Assembly: GCA_964578935.1 (NCBI GenBank)
Contig: CAZOEW010000169.1
Location: 1-8,064 of the forward strand
From: JAQYVL01 sp964578935
GTDB lineage: Bacteria; Desulfobacterota; Desulfobacteria; Desulfobacterales; SURF-7
DNA length: 8,064 nucleotides
Direction: 5' to 3'
Position 1 is the stretch's first letter; the number at the start of each line of letters is the position of its first letter. The position numbers and the translations under genes were made by a program. Below, one piece after another: positions 1-7,805 of this stretch. Below the pieces are notes generated by a model. It saw only the letters and a program-made list of their open reading frames with translations, was not told the origin of the DNA and searched no databases.

Positions 1-118
1 ATGAAAGGCTCAGCGCAATCAAGCGATTTTTCAAACTTTGATTGACTGTGATTTAAATCGAATATCGCATGAAAATTCTGGACCGATATTTACCGAAACG
101 TTGGAGATATCATTAATG

Positions 119-149
119 AAAAAATCAGCCGGAGCGGAGCGATCGGCTG
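119..149 (-). terminator. Intrinsic terminator of the lipoprotein gene
   Basis: Read on the minus strand, a perfect 6-bp stem CAGCCG/CGGCTG (arms 144-149 and 126-131, 12-base loop) is followed one base later by a run of six T (119-124). It begins 30 bases after the lipoprotein stop codon, the expected place for a Rho-independent terminator. The loop is somewhat long and the stem short but GC-rich. Confidence 0.65.
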
Positions 150-178
150 TATCGAAAAGTTATGCCCCGCGACCCTCA

Positions 179-1156
179 CTAAATCGTCTGAATCTTCTCT
201 CTGGTCAGCTCAACCGTGTTAGTCTTGTTGGCCGTGTCAACCAGTTCAATCTTGACCCTTGTGTCAACTGGGCCGCGAATCATACCAACGCAGTCTTCCA
301 ACTGCATTCCTTTGGTGTTCGTGCCATCAATCTTCTGAATAACAAGTCCGGGAACCAGCCCTGCCTTGGATGCAGGTGTATTGGGTAAGACATCCATGAT
401 CGTAATTTTCTCGTCCTTGATGCCTAATACAAGGCCAACACCAGCGAAACTCACCTGTTTCGGATTGTTGTTGAGGATCAAAAGAATCAACGATTGCCAA
501 GCTGGAGTGCTCGTATTATACCGAACGTCCATCTGCCTTCCAGAACTGATGCCCATATAACCGCGAGAAGCCGCAATCATATATGGAAGAACGGTGTGTA
601 TATCAGAAGAGCTCCCTTCACTATTTGCGATCGTTTTCCAAATGGGTGTATCAGCCACCTTATCTTTTAACCAATACGCCTCAATTATCAGATTTCTATG
701 GTAGCTTGTCGTTGTGACTGTTTTAGTTTGAGGAGGAGCGGTGAACCACATCCATCCAACAGGATAGCTATACCCATGCGAAACTACCACATTGTCATAA
801 TTCCTATGCGGGCTACCAATACCGTAGGCCACACGAATGAGAATATCAGCGGCCTCTACCCTGTTCACACGCAAATACGCCACGCTTAAAGCATTCTCTA
901 TGTACTTCGCAGCTTGTATAAACTCTAAATCATTATCGCCGACATTTTTCATGGCGGATGTTATAAACATTTTTCCTCCGTATGCGCGTGTGACTGCATC
1001 CGGTGCTGCAAAGGACGATACCTTCACGTCGAAAAGGCTATTTGGCATATACCTCGGATCGCTGATTTTGGGTGTCGTAGTGCAGCCATGCATAGTCAGT
1101 ATGACTATTGCGCCAAGGAAGAGATTGCAGAGTCTATTGGTTTTGAATCTTTTCAT
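179..1156 (-). CDS. Putative lipoprotein, DUF4136-like body with C-terminal PDZ domain
   Basis: A 325-residue protein with a type II signal peptide: a basic start (MKRFKTNR), a hydrophobic stretch at about residues 12-22, and Cys25 in MHGC. The residues before the Cys fit the lipobox only loosely. Residues of about 40-205 resemble DUF4136-type envelope lipoproteins by overall pattern, including a helix-rich segment ending in 'EAADILIRVAYG' (101-112). Residues of about 237-320 form a PDZ domain: a GVGL carboxylate-binding-type loop (239-242), 'NTPASKAGLVPG', 'IDG' and 'IRGP' (293-296), as in CtpA/HtrA-type PDZ domains. No protease catalytic domain is present, so a binding or scaffold role at the outer membrane or in the periplasm is inferred. 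The start has a weak purine-rich site (AGAAGAA) upstream. A promoter and a terminator flank it closely, suggesting a single-gene transcript. The PDZ call is firm; the N-terminal family is less sure. Confidence 0.8.
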   Translation of the reverse strand: MKRFKTNRLCNLFLGAIVILTMHGCTTTPKISDPRYMPNSLFDVKVSSFAAPDAVTRAYGGKMFITSAMKNVGDNDLEFIQAAKYIENALSVAYLRVNRVEAADILIRVAYGIGSPHRNYDNVVVSHGYSYPVGWMWFTAPPQTKTVTTTSYHRNLIIEAYWLKDKVADTPIWKTIANSEGSSSDIHTVLPYMIAASRGYMGISSGRQMDVRYNTSTPAWQSLILLILNNNPKQVSFAGVGLVLGIKDEKITIMDVLPNTPASKAGLVPGLVIQKIDGTNTKGMQLEDCVGMIRGPVDTRVKIELVDTANKTNTVELTREKIQTI

Positions 1157-1467
1157 AATTTCTTCTTTTCTGATAATCGGACGTTACTGAAATGCGCATA
1201 AACACTAATATTAAATAGACATTTTGTTCTTGTATCAAACAGGTATGTTATATAGACGTCTTGATAACATTCCAAATAGGTTCAAAAAATAGCCGATTTC
1301 CGATTTTAAAGCAAACCAATTGAACAGCCGAACTGAATTACTGACATATTGAGAATATCCAAAATTTGCTCAAAGTACAGATATCATAGTTGGTGGTTGT
1401 CAAGTCAAGTAAATCATATTTTTGATTATTGTAAACTCATCTTTGTCCAGGATATAATGAGATGATT
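1157..1467. other. AT-rich intergenic region, 311 bases, no gene seen
   Basis: This gap separates two minus-strand units. The part next to the lipoprotein gene holds its promoter. No reading frame with a credible ribosome binding site is visible, and no clear terminator follows the hydrolase gene. Two weak AT stems can be drawn: AATCA/TGATT around 1412-1427, and a 6-bp stem TCATCT/AGATGA with a 17-base loop just beyond the hydrolase stop codon. Neither has a proper T run behind it. Confidence 0.6.
1210..1238 (-). promoter_or_regulatory. Sigma70-type promoter of the lipoprotein gene
   Basis: On the minus strand, -35 TTGATA (1233-1238) and -10 TTTAAT (1210-1215) each match the consensus at five of six bases and are separated by exactly 17 bases. 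Transcription would start near 1203, giving a leader of about 46 bases before the ATG at 1156. No operator-like palindrome overlaps it clearly. Confidence 0.6.
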
Positions 1468-2265
1468 TCATTGTTTTGACTTTTCATTTTCGGATAAAAA
1501 CTTCTTTAAAATCCGGTTATATTCATCCGGCTTTTCGATATTTACAATATGGCCTGAATCGGGAATTTTTACCAGTTCAGCATTCGGAATCAGGGCTGTA
1601 TATTTTTCCTTGTGAATAAGAGGAGAATAATCGTGTTCCGAATGGATGACAAGCACCGGACACGTGATTGAAGAAATCCGTTCCATTACACTCCAGTTTT
1701 TTAGAGCGGACAGAGCTGATAGATAGGGCTTTTTGGAATTTTTTGCCCATCTTTCTTCAAGCGTATCACGCAGCGGCTTCTGATTGGGTTTTGGGAAAAC
1801 GTTCGAGGCGATCACGCTGCCCATTTTTTTCATTCCCAAAAGTCGAACAATCAAAATGCGTTTGTAATACATTTTTTTTTGCTGAAATGTTTTTATGGGC
1901 ATTGCGGCACTCATGTTTGAAATGCAGACTGTTTTGACAACATCCGGATGATCCAGTGCAAGATGGAATACGACCGCAGCTCCCATGGAAAGCCCCACGA
2001 TGTGTGAAGGAGCAGCGTCAAGTGATTTTAGCAGAAGAGCAACATCTTCCGCAAAGATCTGAATGCTGTAAGGGCCTTTTGGTTTGTCTGTTTTGCCGTG
2101 GCCCCTCAAGTCAACCGTGATTACTTTATAATCTTTTGAGAACTCGCGTGTCTGCGGTTTCCAATCTATTGTACTTGATCCGAGGCCATGGATAAAGAGA
2201 AGGGGTGACCCCTTTCCTGAAATTTCATAATGCATTTTAATGTCGCGAATTTTTATTTCAGGCAT
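1468..2265 (-). CDS. Alpha/beta-fold hydrolase
   Basis: A 265-residue single-domain alpha/beta hydrolase of usual length, without signal peptide or membrane segment, so cytoplasmic. The strand-loop 'LLFIHGLGSS' supplies the HG oxyanion motif (His26-Gly27). 'DLRGHGKTDKP' follows (52-62). The nucleophile elbow is GLSMG with Ser93. The acid is probably Asp212 in 'VIHSEHDYSP', and the general base is His239 in 'PDSGHIV', so the triad is complete. Residues of about 120-190 form a lysine-rich helical cap. The family includes esterases, lipases, haloperoxidase-like and C-C bond hydrolases; the substrate cannot be told. The gene starts 20 bases after the PAP2 phosphatase stop with only a poor ribosome binding site, which suggests cotranscription and perhaps coupled translation. 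A run of nine A in the mRNA (1872-1880) precedes Met132 and could be slippery. Confidence 0.92.
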   Translation of the reverse strand: MPEIKIRDIKMHYEISGKGSPLLFIHGLGSSTIDWKPQTREFSKDYKVITVDLRGHGKTDKPKGPYSIQIFAEDVALLLKSLDAAPSHIVGLSMGAAVVFHLALDHPDVVKTVCISNMSAAMPIKTFQQKKMYYKRILIVRLLGMKKMGSVIASNVFPKPNQKPLRDTLEERWAKNSKKPYLSALSALKNWSVMERISSITCPVLVIHSEHDYSPLIHKEKYTALIPNAELVKIPDSGHIVNIEKPDEYNRILKKFLSENEKSKQ

Positions 2266-2285
2266 TTTATTTCAACCAAGGAATT

Positions 2286-3212
2286 TCACCTGTTTGATAG
2301 TGGTTCCCGGTTATCTCCCCTTAAAAGTTTATACTTGCTGAACATATACGGCGCAATAAAAGTTACCCAGATGCCCATCACAAAATATCTTGTAAATTCT
2401 GACAGCTCAGCAGGCGGCAGTATCGCTTTAAGCCCTGTTTTTATCGCCAGGAGGGAAGCAAGCCCGATAACCGTCTTGATGATTCCTGCGGAAAAGCTTC
2501 CTTTTGGATCAAAGTGGATTCGGGTTTCCGCGTAAATGGCACCCACCAGGAATCCCGCGAACACCCCCATAATTTTGTCAATCGAGTTTCCGGGGGCGAT
2601 GGTATAGATCAGTATTGAAGTAACGATGACTCCTGCGGAAAGAATTGTCTCGTTCAGGTTATCGGTCTTTTTTCCGATAGCGGAAAGTATCGGGAGCAGG
2701 ATCAACAGCGTCATGAAACCAAAGAGATAGCCGCCAAGAACATCCCCGAGATAGTGAACGGCAAGGTAAATCCTGGAGTAAGGTATAAGCAGGATGAGCA
2801 GAATGCCGCAAATTCGTATGGTCCTGTTTTTTGTCAGATAGACAATCGATCCAAAAAAAGAGACCGTGTTCTGCGTATGGCCGCTGGGAAAACCGGGACT
2901 ATCCGGAAGGTACAGGGTGTTGAGCTGTCTGATTCCTTCCAGAAGGTTTTTCGGATCCGGTCTTGGATTCTGAAAGATCTCCTTGAACATGTCGTTCAGG
3001 GCAGCTGAAAAAAGAAAAACCGTTCCGATTGTTATTGTATTTTTTTTATCATAACACCAGTACAGGATTGGAAGCATCAGGGTATAGAACAGTTCGTTGC
3101 CCATCCCGGTGACAGCGATCATACAGAAATCAAACCACCAGCCGATGAAAAGATGGGCGCTGTTGAGTGTTTCTTCACCAAACAGCAGCGGGTTGTTAAA
3201 AAAAAAATCCAT
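2286..3212 (-). CDS. PAP2-family membrane phosphatase
   Basis: A 308-residue polytopic membrane protein carrying the complete PAP2 (type 2 phosphatidic acid phosphatase) signature. Motif 1 is Lys77-x6-Arg84-Pro85, motif 2 is Pro109-Ser-Gly-His112 in 'GFPSGHTQN', and motif 3 is Ser146-Arg147-x5-His153-x3-Asp157. His112 and His153 should be the catalytic histidines. Hydrophobic segments lie near residues 40-53, 60-74, 114-127, 133-150, 159-179, 189-206, 213-228, 243-262 and 275-291. The active site is thus in the N-terminal half, followed by several extra helices. Known members dephosphorylate undecaprenyl pyrophosphate, phosphatidic acid or phosphatidylglycerol phosphate; which applies here is not visible. 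The ATG has a good upstream site (AGAGGA, about 3219-3224). It is first in a two-gene unit with the hydrolase and is divergent from the activase. Codons 2-5 contain a ten-T run. Confidence 0.93.
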   Translation of the reverse strand: MDFFFNNPLLFGEETLNSAHLFIGWWFDFCMIAVTGMGNELFYTLMLPILYWCYDKKNTITIGTVFLFSAALNDMFKEIFQNPRPDPKNLLEGIRQLNTLYLPDSPGFPSGHTQNTVSFFGSIVYLTKNRTIRICGILLILLIPYSRIYLAVHYLGDVLGGYLFGFMTLLILLPILSAIGKKTDNLNETILSAGVIVTSILIYTIAPGNSIDKIMGVFAGFLVGAIYAETRIHFDPKGSFSAGIIKTVIGLASLLAIKTGLKAILPPAELSEFTRYFVMGIWVTFIAPYMFSKYKLLRGDNREPLSNR

Positions 3213-3530
3213 GTTTTTCCTCTATTGGAGAAGGAACGGTTAACCATCTGAGTGATGGATTACCAGCGCAATACCAATCGTATTCACTTTTCCGGCAACT
3301 TTATCAAGAGTTTTTATATCGCATGAGAGGCTCAGCGGAAACCATTTTGTTGAAAGCCTGTTTGTCGGGAGATGGCAGTCGAACGGATTTTAAACTCGTC
3401 AGAATTGAGAATTGTGTTGCATTTTCGCCGTGAACTTTGTAAAAGTTTTGTAACAGAACAATCCAGTCTTCGATAAGGCATATTATTTGCTTGCACCTCC
3501 CCCCGCAAACCGGATTCCAAAGGGGATGAA
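3213..3530. other. Divergent intergenic region, 318 bases
   Basis: This lies between the PAP2 gene (leftward) and the activase gene (rightward) and must hold both promoters, but neither is clear. Leftward, TTGATA and TACGAT are separated by 19 bases, longer than ideal. Rightward, TATTAT at 3481-3486 fits a -10 but lacks a good -35, and TTGTAA (3448-3453) with GATAAG (3472-3477) is weak. A short perfect inverted repeat CCATC-5-GATGG (3244-3258) sits 32 bases before the PAP2 start and could be a small operator or chance. No gene is supported. Confidence 0.5.
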
Positions 3531-6500
3531 ATGTTTAAAAATTCTAATATTTTAGGAGTCGATATCGGCTCCGTATCCATTTCGATCGTTGAGATGGCAC
3601 CGGACAAACAAATTGTCAGAACCGCCTATGAGTTTCATCAAGGGAAAATCACGGAAACGCTGATACGGGTTCTGAGTCAATTTGATCTTCCGGGAGTGTG
3701 CGGAATCGCTTCGACAGCATCCACTCCTCCGGTTTTGCGTGTAAATCAGCACTATGACAACCGGGTGTCTATCATGAAAGCAACACGCTTTTTTCATGAT
3801 TCCGTTTGCGCCATTCTGATTGTCGGAGGTGAAAAGTTTGGTCTGATCCGTTTTGATGATCTTGGCAACTATCTTAATTTTAAATCCAATACTTCATGCG
3901 CTTCGGGTACGGGCAGTTTTCTTGATCAGCAGGCCGACCGGTTGGGACTTTCCAACATCGGCGAATTAAGTGAACTGGCGTTTAAAAACAACGGACCGGT
4001 CCCGAAAATCGCATCAAGATGTGCTGTTTTCGCGAAAACCGACCTGGCGCACGCCCAGCAGGAAGGATACACCCTGTCGCAGATTTGCGACGGCCTCTGT
4101 ATGGGACTTGCAAAAAATATCGTCGATACATTGTTTGGATGCGAGAAGCCCCGGGGACCGATCGTGTTTTCCGGTGGGGTTTCCCGCAACCAGGCTGTCG
4201 TAAAGCATATTCGTTCCATGTTGAATCAGGAGATTCTGATTGAAAAGTCTCTATACGGAGCTGCCGGAGCCGCTCTGAACCTTCTGGATGAGCTGCTGCT
4301 GAAAGATCGAAACTATATCCGGTCCGCTCATGAGATTATCCATGACAGGAACTGTGAAAAGATCTGGTTTTATCCTCCTCTCACGCTTCAGAAAACGTCA
4401 TATCCGGAATTTAACAGCGTTGAAACATTTGAATACCGTCATCCGGAAATCAGCCGCAGAATCAACAGCCCGGTCGAGGTGGATATTTATGAATCCATAA
4501 AGAATTCCACTCAAAAAGCATATCTTGGGATTGATATCGGATCCACGAGTACGAAAGCGGTCCTTGTAAGGGACGACCATACCGTACTCGCGGGATTTTA
4601 TACCCGAACCGCGGGAAGGCCTGTTGATGCCATCAGAATCATCTTCGCGGCCATCGATTATGTTGCCAGGGAAAATCTTGTGGATCTTTGCATTCTTGGT
4701 TGCGGAACAACCGGCTCCGGCAGAAAGTTTGTCGGAAAGATTGTCGGAGCGGATCTCATTATCGATGAAATCACAGCCCATGCCCGTGCCGCTGTTGAGA
4801 TAGAGCCCGCGGTTGATACGATCATCGAGATCGGCGGTCAGGATTCGAAATTTACCACCCTGCGAAAAGGGATGGTGACATTTTCCATCATGAATGCGGT
4901 TTGCGCGGCGGGAACGGGAAGTTTTGTCGAGGAGCAGGCCCGGAAACTGGGCTGTCCTCTTTCTGAATACTCCGCAAAAACCGAAAACCGGAGGTCCCCC
5001 ATTGCAAGCGACCGATGCACGGTTTTCATGGAAAGAGACATCAACTACTACCTTTCCGAAGGATATGAACGAGAGGAGGTCCTGGCCTCGGTGCTTCACT
5101 CCATCGTGGAAAATTATCTGACAAAGGTGGCGATTGAGAGCAGCATCGGGAATACCGTATTTTTTCAAGGTGCCACCGCCAAAAACAAGGCGCTTGTGGC
5201 CGCTTTTGAGCAGCGGCTCCAAAAGCCGATCCATGTATCAAAATATTGTCATCTGACCGGGGCTCTGGGGACGGCGCTCTCTCTTTCAGATCAAAAGATT
5301 CAAAACACCGGGTTCAGGGGCATCAGCCTGTATCGGAACGACATTCCAATCACTTCCGAAGTCTGTGAGCTGTGTACCAATCACTGCAAGATTTCGGTTG
5401 CAGATATCAACCGGGAAAAGGTGGCCTACGGGTTCCTTTGCGGCAGGGACTACGATACCGGGAAATTCATAGACAACAACCGGTCCGGATTCGATCTTCT
5501 GAAATCCAGAAAAAAGGTGTTTGCTTTTACACCCGAAAATCGCCCGGAAAAGCAGATCACAGTCGGTCTGCCGGCCGGCCTTCATATGGTTGAGGATCTG
5601 CCTTTCTGGAGACGGTTTTTTGAAAGGCTTTCCATTAAAACGGTTACGAGCGAGAAGGTTCAGGATGCAGTCAAATACGGTAAACAGATTGCCGGTGCCG
5701 AGTTTTGCGCGCCTCTGGCCGCGTTGTACGGACACGTCGATTATCTGCTGGACCAGGCGGATTATGTTTTTTTGCCCTTTTATCTTGAAAAAAAGGTGGA
5801 AGAGAAAAACCGTCGCAGACAATTTTGCTATTACACCCAGTTTTCGCCCAGTCTGGTTGCAACGGCGACAAAACCGGAAGCCCGGGATCGGCTGCTGATG
5901 CCGCTCGAGAATTATTTGTACAGCAGTTTTCATGACAAGATTCAGCTTTACCGGATGTTGAAATCCATTTTACCGGGGGAAAAGGGTTTTTTCGATGTTT
6001 CTTTCGCTTATGATGCCGCATCTGAATTCAAACGCTCGTGCGACCTTGAGCTGAAAAAAATATATCAGAAGGAATCGGATTCAGATGATCTTCACGTGGT
6101 TTTGCTTGGCCGTCCCTATACGGTCCTGGCATCTTCCATGAACAAGAGAATCCCTGAAATTTTCGGATCTCTCGGAGTCAAAACTTTTTATCAGGATATG
6201 CTTTCCTATTCAAAAGAGGATGTTCAGGCCATCGAACCGCTGCTGGATGAGGTGCATTGGAACTATGCGGCAAGGATTCTGGAGGCTGCCACGGTATCGG
6301 CTAAAACCAGGGGGGCTTATCCGGTCCTGATCACCTCGTTCAAGTGTACTCCGGATTCCTTTGTCATGGATTATTTCAAGAAGATCATGGAGTCGCATGA
6401 TAAACCCTACCTGATTCTGCAGCTGGATGACCATGATTCCAGCGTTGGGTATGAAACCCGGATCGAAGCCGCGATTCGTTCATTTGAAAACCACCATCAT

Positions 6501-7778
6501 CAGGAACCAAAAAGCAGCCCGCCTCGATATGTTCAGTCACTCATCCAGCCCAAAGAAAGTCAACTTGGAGGCAGGACGCTTCTCATCCCGAACTGGGACA
6601 GCATTTCTTTGAGATTTTTAACTGCCGCTTTTCAGAAAGAAGGCATTGATGCAAGGCTGCTGGATGAAAATGAGGTGTGCATCCAAAAAAGTCTGCGATA
6701 TAACACCGGTCAGTGCATTCCTTTGAATATCATTGCTCAGGAATTCATCGATTATGTTGAAAATCATAATCTGGATCCGGCAAAAACCATGCTGTGGATG
6801 ATCAAATCATCCATGGCCTGCAACCTGGCGCTGTTTCCCTATCATTTGAAAAGTATTTTCCAGACCTATGGACATGGAATGGAAAAGGCCGGGGTGTTTG
6901 CCGGTGAGCTTTCATTCATGGATATATCCATGAAACTTCCGCTCAATACCTATTTCGCTTACATGTTCGGTGGACTGATCCGAAAGGTCGGCTGTAAAAT
7001 CAGGCCCTATGAAAAAAACAAGGGCGAAACCGACAGGGTCATCGAAAACAATATTGATATTTTGATTGATGCGTTTCGCGGAAATCGTTCAAAAAATGAC
7101 GCGCTCGAAGAAGTGATTGGTAATTTTGAGCGGATTAAACTACGTTCCGAACCCATGAGACGTCCCAAGGTGGCGATATTCGGTGATCTGTACGTTCGGG
7201 ACAATGAGGTGATGAATCAGAATCTGATACATTATATTGAAGAAAACGGCGGAGAGGTAGTGGTGACGCCCTTCAGTTCTCATATGAAAATGATCGCAAA
7301 ACCCTATCTCCAAAAGTGGTTCCGGGAAGGATTGTATTTCAGCGTACTGTCTCACAGAACCCTGATCGCGACTTTAACGCGGCTTGAAAAAACCTATGAA
7401 AGATATTTTGAGAGAATTTTAAAGGAACCAAAGCCGGCATATGACGAATCCCCGGAGAAGATTCTGTCCGAGTATAACATGCTCATTGAAAATTCCGGAG
7501 AATCCATCGAGAATGTATTAAAGATTTTTTATACCAAAAAGCATTACCCGGATATTTCCCTTTTTGTCCAGACCAGTCCCGCATTCTGCTGCCCGTCCCT
7601 GGTGACGGAAGCCATGGCAGGGGAGATCGAGCGGAAGATCGGCGTTCCGATTGTTTCGATTACCTATGATGGGACCGGAGGGAATAAAAACGATGCCATT
7701 ATTCCCTATCTGAAGTTCCCGCGCACGACTCTTCAGGATCGGAAAAGAAGAACATCGCAACTAGGGCCATCGCCCTGA
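3531..7778 (+). CDS. Large acyl-CoA dehydratase activase-like protein (two ASKHA domains + DUF2229 + HgdB-like region)
   Basis: A 1415-residue soluble protein of the BadF/BadG/BcrA/BcrD (HgdC) superfamily. Two ASKHA ATPase halves are joined head to tail (about 7-255 and 331-587). Each starts with a phosphate-1 motif (DIGS, 11-14; DIGSTSTK, 335-342). Each also keeps the two cluster cysteines of HgdC: Cys123 (CASGTGSF) with Cys164 (ASRCAVF), and Cys458 (CAAGTGSF) with Cys496 (SDRCTVF). A linker has Cys612, 615, 619 and 637. Residues of about 676-985 match DUF2229, with Cys726 in 'AEFCAPLA', 'LLGRPYTVLASSMN' and Cys939. Residues of about 1013-1398 resemble HgdB-type subunits (Cys1062, Cys1097, Cys1353/1354, 'ITYDGTGGNKNDAI'). 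The inferred role is ATP-driven low-potential electron transfer, as in 2-hydroxyacyl-CoA dehydratase and benzoyl-CoA reductase activation; the true substrate is unknown. The start is set by AAGGGG (3520-3525), five bases upstream, and places DIGS at the usual distance. No partner subunit gene is adjacent. Confidence 0.93.
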   Translation: MFKNSNILGVDIGSVSISIVEMAPDKQIVRTAYEFHQGKITETLIRVLSQFDLPGVCGIASTASTPPVLRVNQHYDNRVSIMKATRFFHDSVCAILIVGGEKFGLIRFDDLGNYLNFKSNTSCASGTGSFLDQQADRLGLSNIGELSELAFKNNGPVPKIASRCAVFAKTDLAHAQQEGYTLSQICDGLCMGLAKNIVDTLFGCEKPRGPIVFSGGVSRNQAVVKHIRSMLNQEILIEKSLYGAAGAALNLLDELLLKDRNYIRSAHEIIHDRNCEKIWFYPPLTLQKTSYPEFNSVETFEYRHPEISRRINSPVEVDIYESIKNSTQKAYLGIDIGSTSTKAVLVRDDHTVLAGFYTRTAGRPVDAIRIIFAAIDYVARENLVDLCILGCGTTGSGRKFVGKIVGADLIIDEITAHARAAVEIEPAVDTIIEIGGQDSKFTTLRKGMVTFSIMNAVCAAGTGSFVEEQARKLGCPLSEYSAKTENRRSPIASDRCTVFMERDINYYLSEGYEREEVLASVLHSIVENYLTKVAIESSIGNTVFFQGATAKNKALVAAFEQRLQKPIHVSKYCHLTGALGTALSLSDQKIQNTGFRGISLYRNDIPITSEVCELCTNHCKISVADINREKVAYGFLCGRDYDTGKFIDNNRSGFDLLKSRKKVFAFTPENRPEKQITVGLPAGLHMVEDLPFWRRFFERLSIKTVTSEKVQDAVKYGKQIAGAEFCAPLAALYGHVDYLLDQADYVFLPFYLEKKVEEKNRRRQFCYYTQFSPSLVATATKPEARDRLLMPLENYLYSSFHDKIQLYRMLKSILPGEKGFFDVSFAYDAASEFKRSCDLELKKIYQKESDSDDLHVVLLGRPYTVLASSMNKRIPEIFGSLGVKTFYQDMLSYSKEDVQAIEPLLDEVHWNYAARILEAATVSAKTRGAYPVLITSFKCTPDSFVMDYFKKIMESHDKPYLILQLDDHDSSVGYETRIEAAIRSFENHHHQEPKSSPPRYVQSLIQPKESQLGGRTLLIPNWDSISLRFLTAAFQKEGIDARLLDENEVCIQKSLRYNTGQCIPLNIIAQEFIDYVENHNLDPAKTMLWMIKSSMACNLALFPYHLKSIFQTYGHGMEKAGVFAGELSFMDISMKLPLNTYFAYMFGGLIRKVGCKIRPYEKNKGETDRVIENNIDILIDAFRGNRSKNDALEEVIGNFERIKLRSEPMRRPKVAIFGDLYVRDNEVMNQNLIHYIEENGGEVVVTPFSSHMKMIAKPYLQKWFREGLYFSVLSHRTLIATLTRLEKTYERYFERILKEPKPAYDESPEKILSEYNMLIENSGESIENVLKIFYTKKHYPDISLFVQTSPAFCCPSLVTEAMAGEIERKIGVPIVSITYDGTGGNKNDAIIPYLKFPRTTLQDRKRRTSQLGPSP

Positions 7779-7805
7779 GGCTGAATCGCAAGCCAAAGTA
7801 AGGGT

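Noticed and set aside
1..18. Near-repeat of 3323-3340 (16 of 18 bases, ATGARAGGCTCAGCGSAA)
   Set aside because: One match of this quality is about what chance gives in a window of this size when all pairs are compared. The similarity stops abruptly on the right.
1..45. Open frame from the window edge to TGA at 43-45, possible end of an upstream gene
   Set aside because: Only 14 codons are visible, without any recognisable motif, so it cannot be told from chance.
38..388. 116-codon plus-strand frame over the lipoprotein 3' end
   Set aside because: It is largely antisense to the PDZ-coding region and runs through the terminator, with no family match.
3323..3433. 36-codon plus-strand frame starting MRGSAETILLK
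   Set aside because: There is no ribosome binding site upstream and the residues match no known family, so it is most likely chance.
3332..3607. 91-codon minus-strand frame across the divergent intergenic region
   Set aside because: It starts inside the activase gene on the opposite strand, has no clear ribosome binding site and no family resemblance, and would have to overlap the activase start and the region expected to hold the promoters.
4398..5234. 278-codon minus-strand open frame opposite the activase gene
   Set aside because: It lies fully antisense to well-conserved ASKHA motifs, has no recognisable domain, and its composition is what a reversed coding strand gives. The same applies to the open frame at 5286-5933.
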